Assembly (NCBI GenBank): GCA_903837815.1
Contig: CAILWD010000661.1
Span: 1 to 8,530 of the forward strand
Origin: an uncultured Chloroflexota bacterium
GTDB taxonomy: Bacteria; Chloroflexota; Anaerolineae; Anaerolineales; Villigracilaceae
DNA: 8,530 nt
Direction of reading: 5' to 3'
Shown here: one piece after another, positions 8,210 through 8,530 of the stretch
Layout of the letters: the number at the start of each line of letters is the position of its first letter
Numbering within the stretch: the stretch's first letter is position 1
Notes under the pieces: model-generated
Told to the model about the DNA's origin: nothing
What the model saw: the letters and a program-made list of their open reading frames with translations, nothing else
Database searches by the model: none
Position numbers and translations under genes: made by a program

Positions 8210-8530
8210 TCAGGCCAGCAACGTTTTTAGAATCTTCCGCGCCTGTGCCTGCAAACGACGCGGTTGAATTGCCGACATCTCCACCCGTTTTGCTTTCACC
8301 AGGTTTGCAAACCGCGCAATCCCGCGCCCAAGCGCATTGGCAAAGGTTTCATCTTTTGGCGCGTCGTCCTCCAGCCAAAAGCCGAGGATGTGCAGGGTGT
8401 TTGTCTTGCGGTCCAGTTTCGGGTCGAGCCGCGCCACCAAATCGTCGCCGTACAAAATGGGCAGGGTGTAATATCCCCAACGGCGCTGGTGGACAGGCTT
8501 GTAAACTTCCCAGATATACTCGAAATCGAA
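8210..8530 (-). CDS. YcaQ/AlkZ-type winged-helix DNA glycosylase-like protein, C-terminal part
   Basis: Only the last 106 codons are in the window; the frame is open to the right edge, and the stop TGA is at 8210-8212. The visible part begins FDFEYIWEVYKP, followed by RRWGYYTLPILYGDDLVARLD. This matches the highly conserved C-terminal block of the HTH_42 (formerly DUF1006) family. That family includes E. coli YcaQ, which unhooks interstrand crosslinks, and Streptomyces AlkZ, which excises toxin-crosslinked bases. The catalytic QxQ-type motif of these enzymes lies upstream, outside the window, so activity cannot be judged. The gene converges on the deacetylase gene with 2 bp between the stops and no visible terminator, so the two transcripts probably overlap. 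Confidence 0.8.
   Translation of the reverse strand, partial: FDFEYIWEVYKPVHQRRWGYYTLPILYGDDLVARLDPKLDRKTNTLHILGFWLEDDAPKDETFANALGRGIARFANLVKAKRVEMSAIQPRRLQAQARKILKTLLA

Overview
The window looks like ordinary chromosome of a free-living bacterium with moderately high GC. It is most likely a member of the Chloroflexota (Anaerolineae type). This is inferred from the mix of traits: a cyanobacterial-style NADP isocitrate dehydrogenase with a lysine-rich tail, an RNA polymerase beta' subunit with an actinobacterial-style but enlarged helical clamp insert, TCAGTAA heptad repeats between genes, and a gene that appears to start leaderless. No 16S gene or other decisive taxonomic marker is present, so the placement is tentative.

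Layout from left to right. Positions 1-331 are AT-richer and hold only one doubtful minus-strand ORF. A strong hairpin at 333-377 ends the minus-strand gene icd (392-1963). The 323-bp divergent intergenic region carries an extended -10 promoter for icd and a near-consensus sigma70-type promoter reading right. That promoter feeds a leader of about 145 nt with a terminator-like hairpin and a 39-codon upstream ORF, followed by rpoC (2287-6537, GTG start). rpoB is not upstream of rpoC, so rpoC seems to be driven from its own promoter. Behind rpoC come a short heptad repeat array, a GC-rich hairpin and a TATAAT box 6 nt before the ATG of a methyltransferase-like gene (6610-7437). That gene overlaps by ATGA with a gene for a lipoprotein polysaccharide deacetylase (7434-8207). 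Converging on it from the right, with 2 bp between the stops, is the 3' end of a YcaQ/AlkZ-type DNA glycosylase-like gene (8210 to the window edge).

Functionally the genes do not form one pathway. icd (TCA cycle) and rpoC (transcription) are housekeeping genes that share a divergent control region. The methyltransferase-like gene and the deacetylase form a probable two-gene unit, perhaps connected with the cell envelope, though only the deacetylase has a clear envelope role. The glycosylase-like gene is separate. I see no CRISPR array, transposon, tRNA, rRNA or defence island. The points most worth a second look are the rpoC leader, the oversized RpoC clamp insert, the histone-like tail of Icd and the terminator/promoter overlap behind rpoC.
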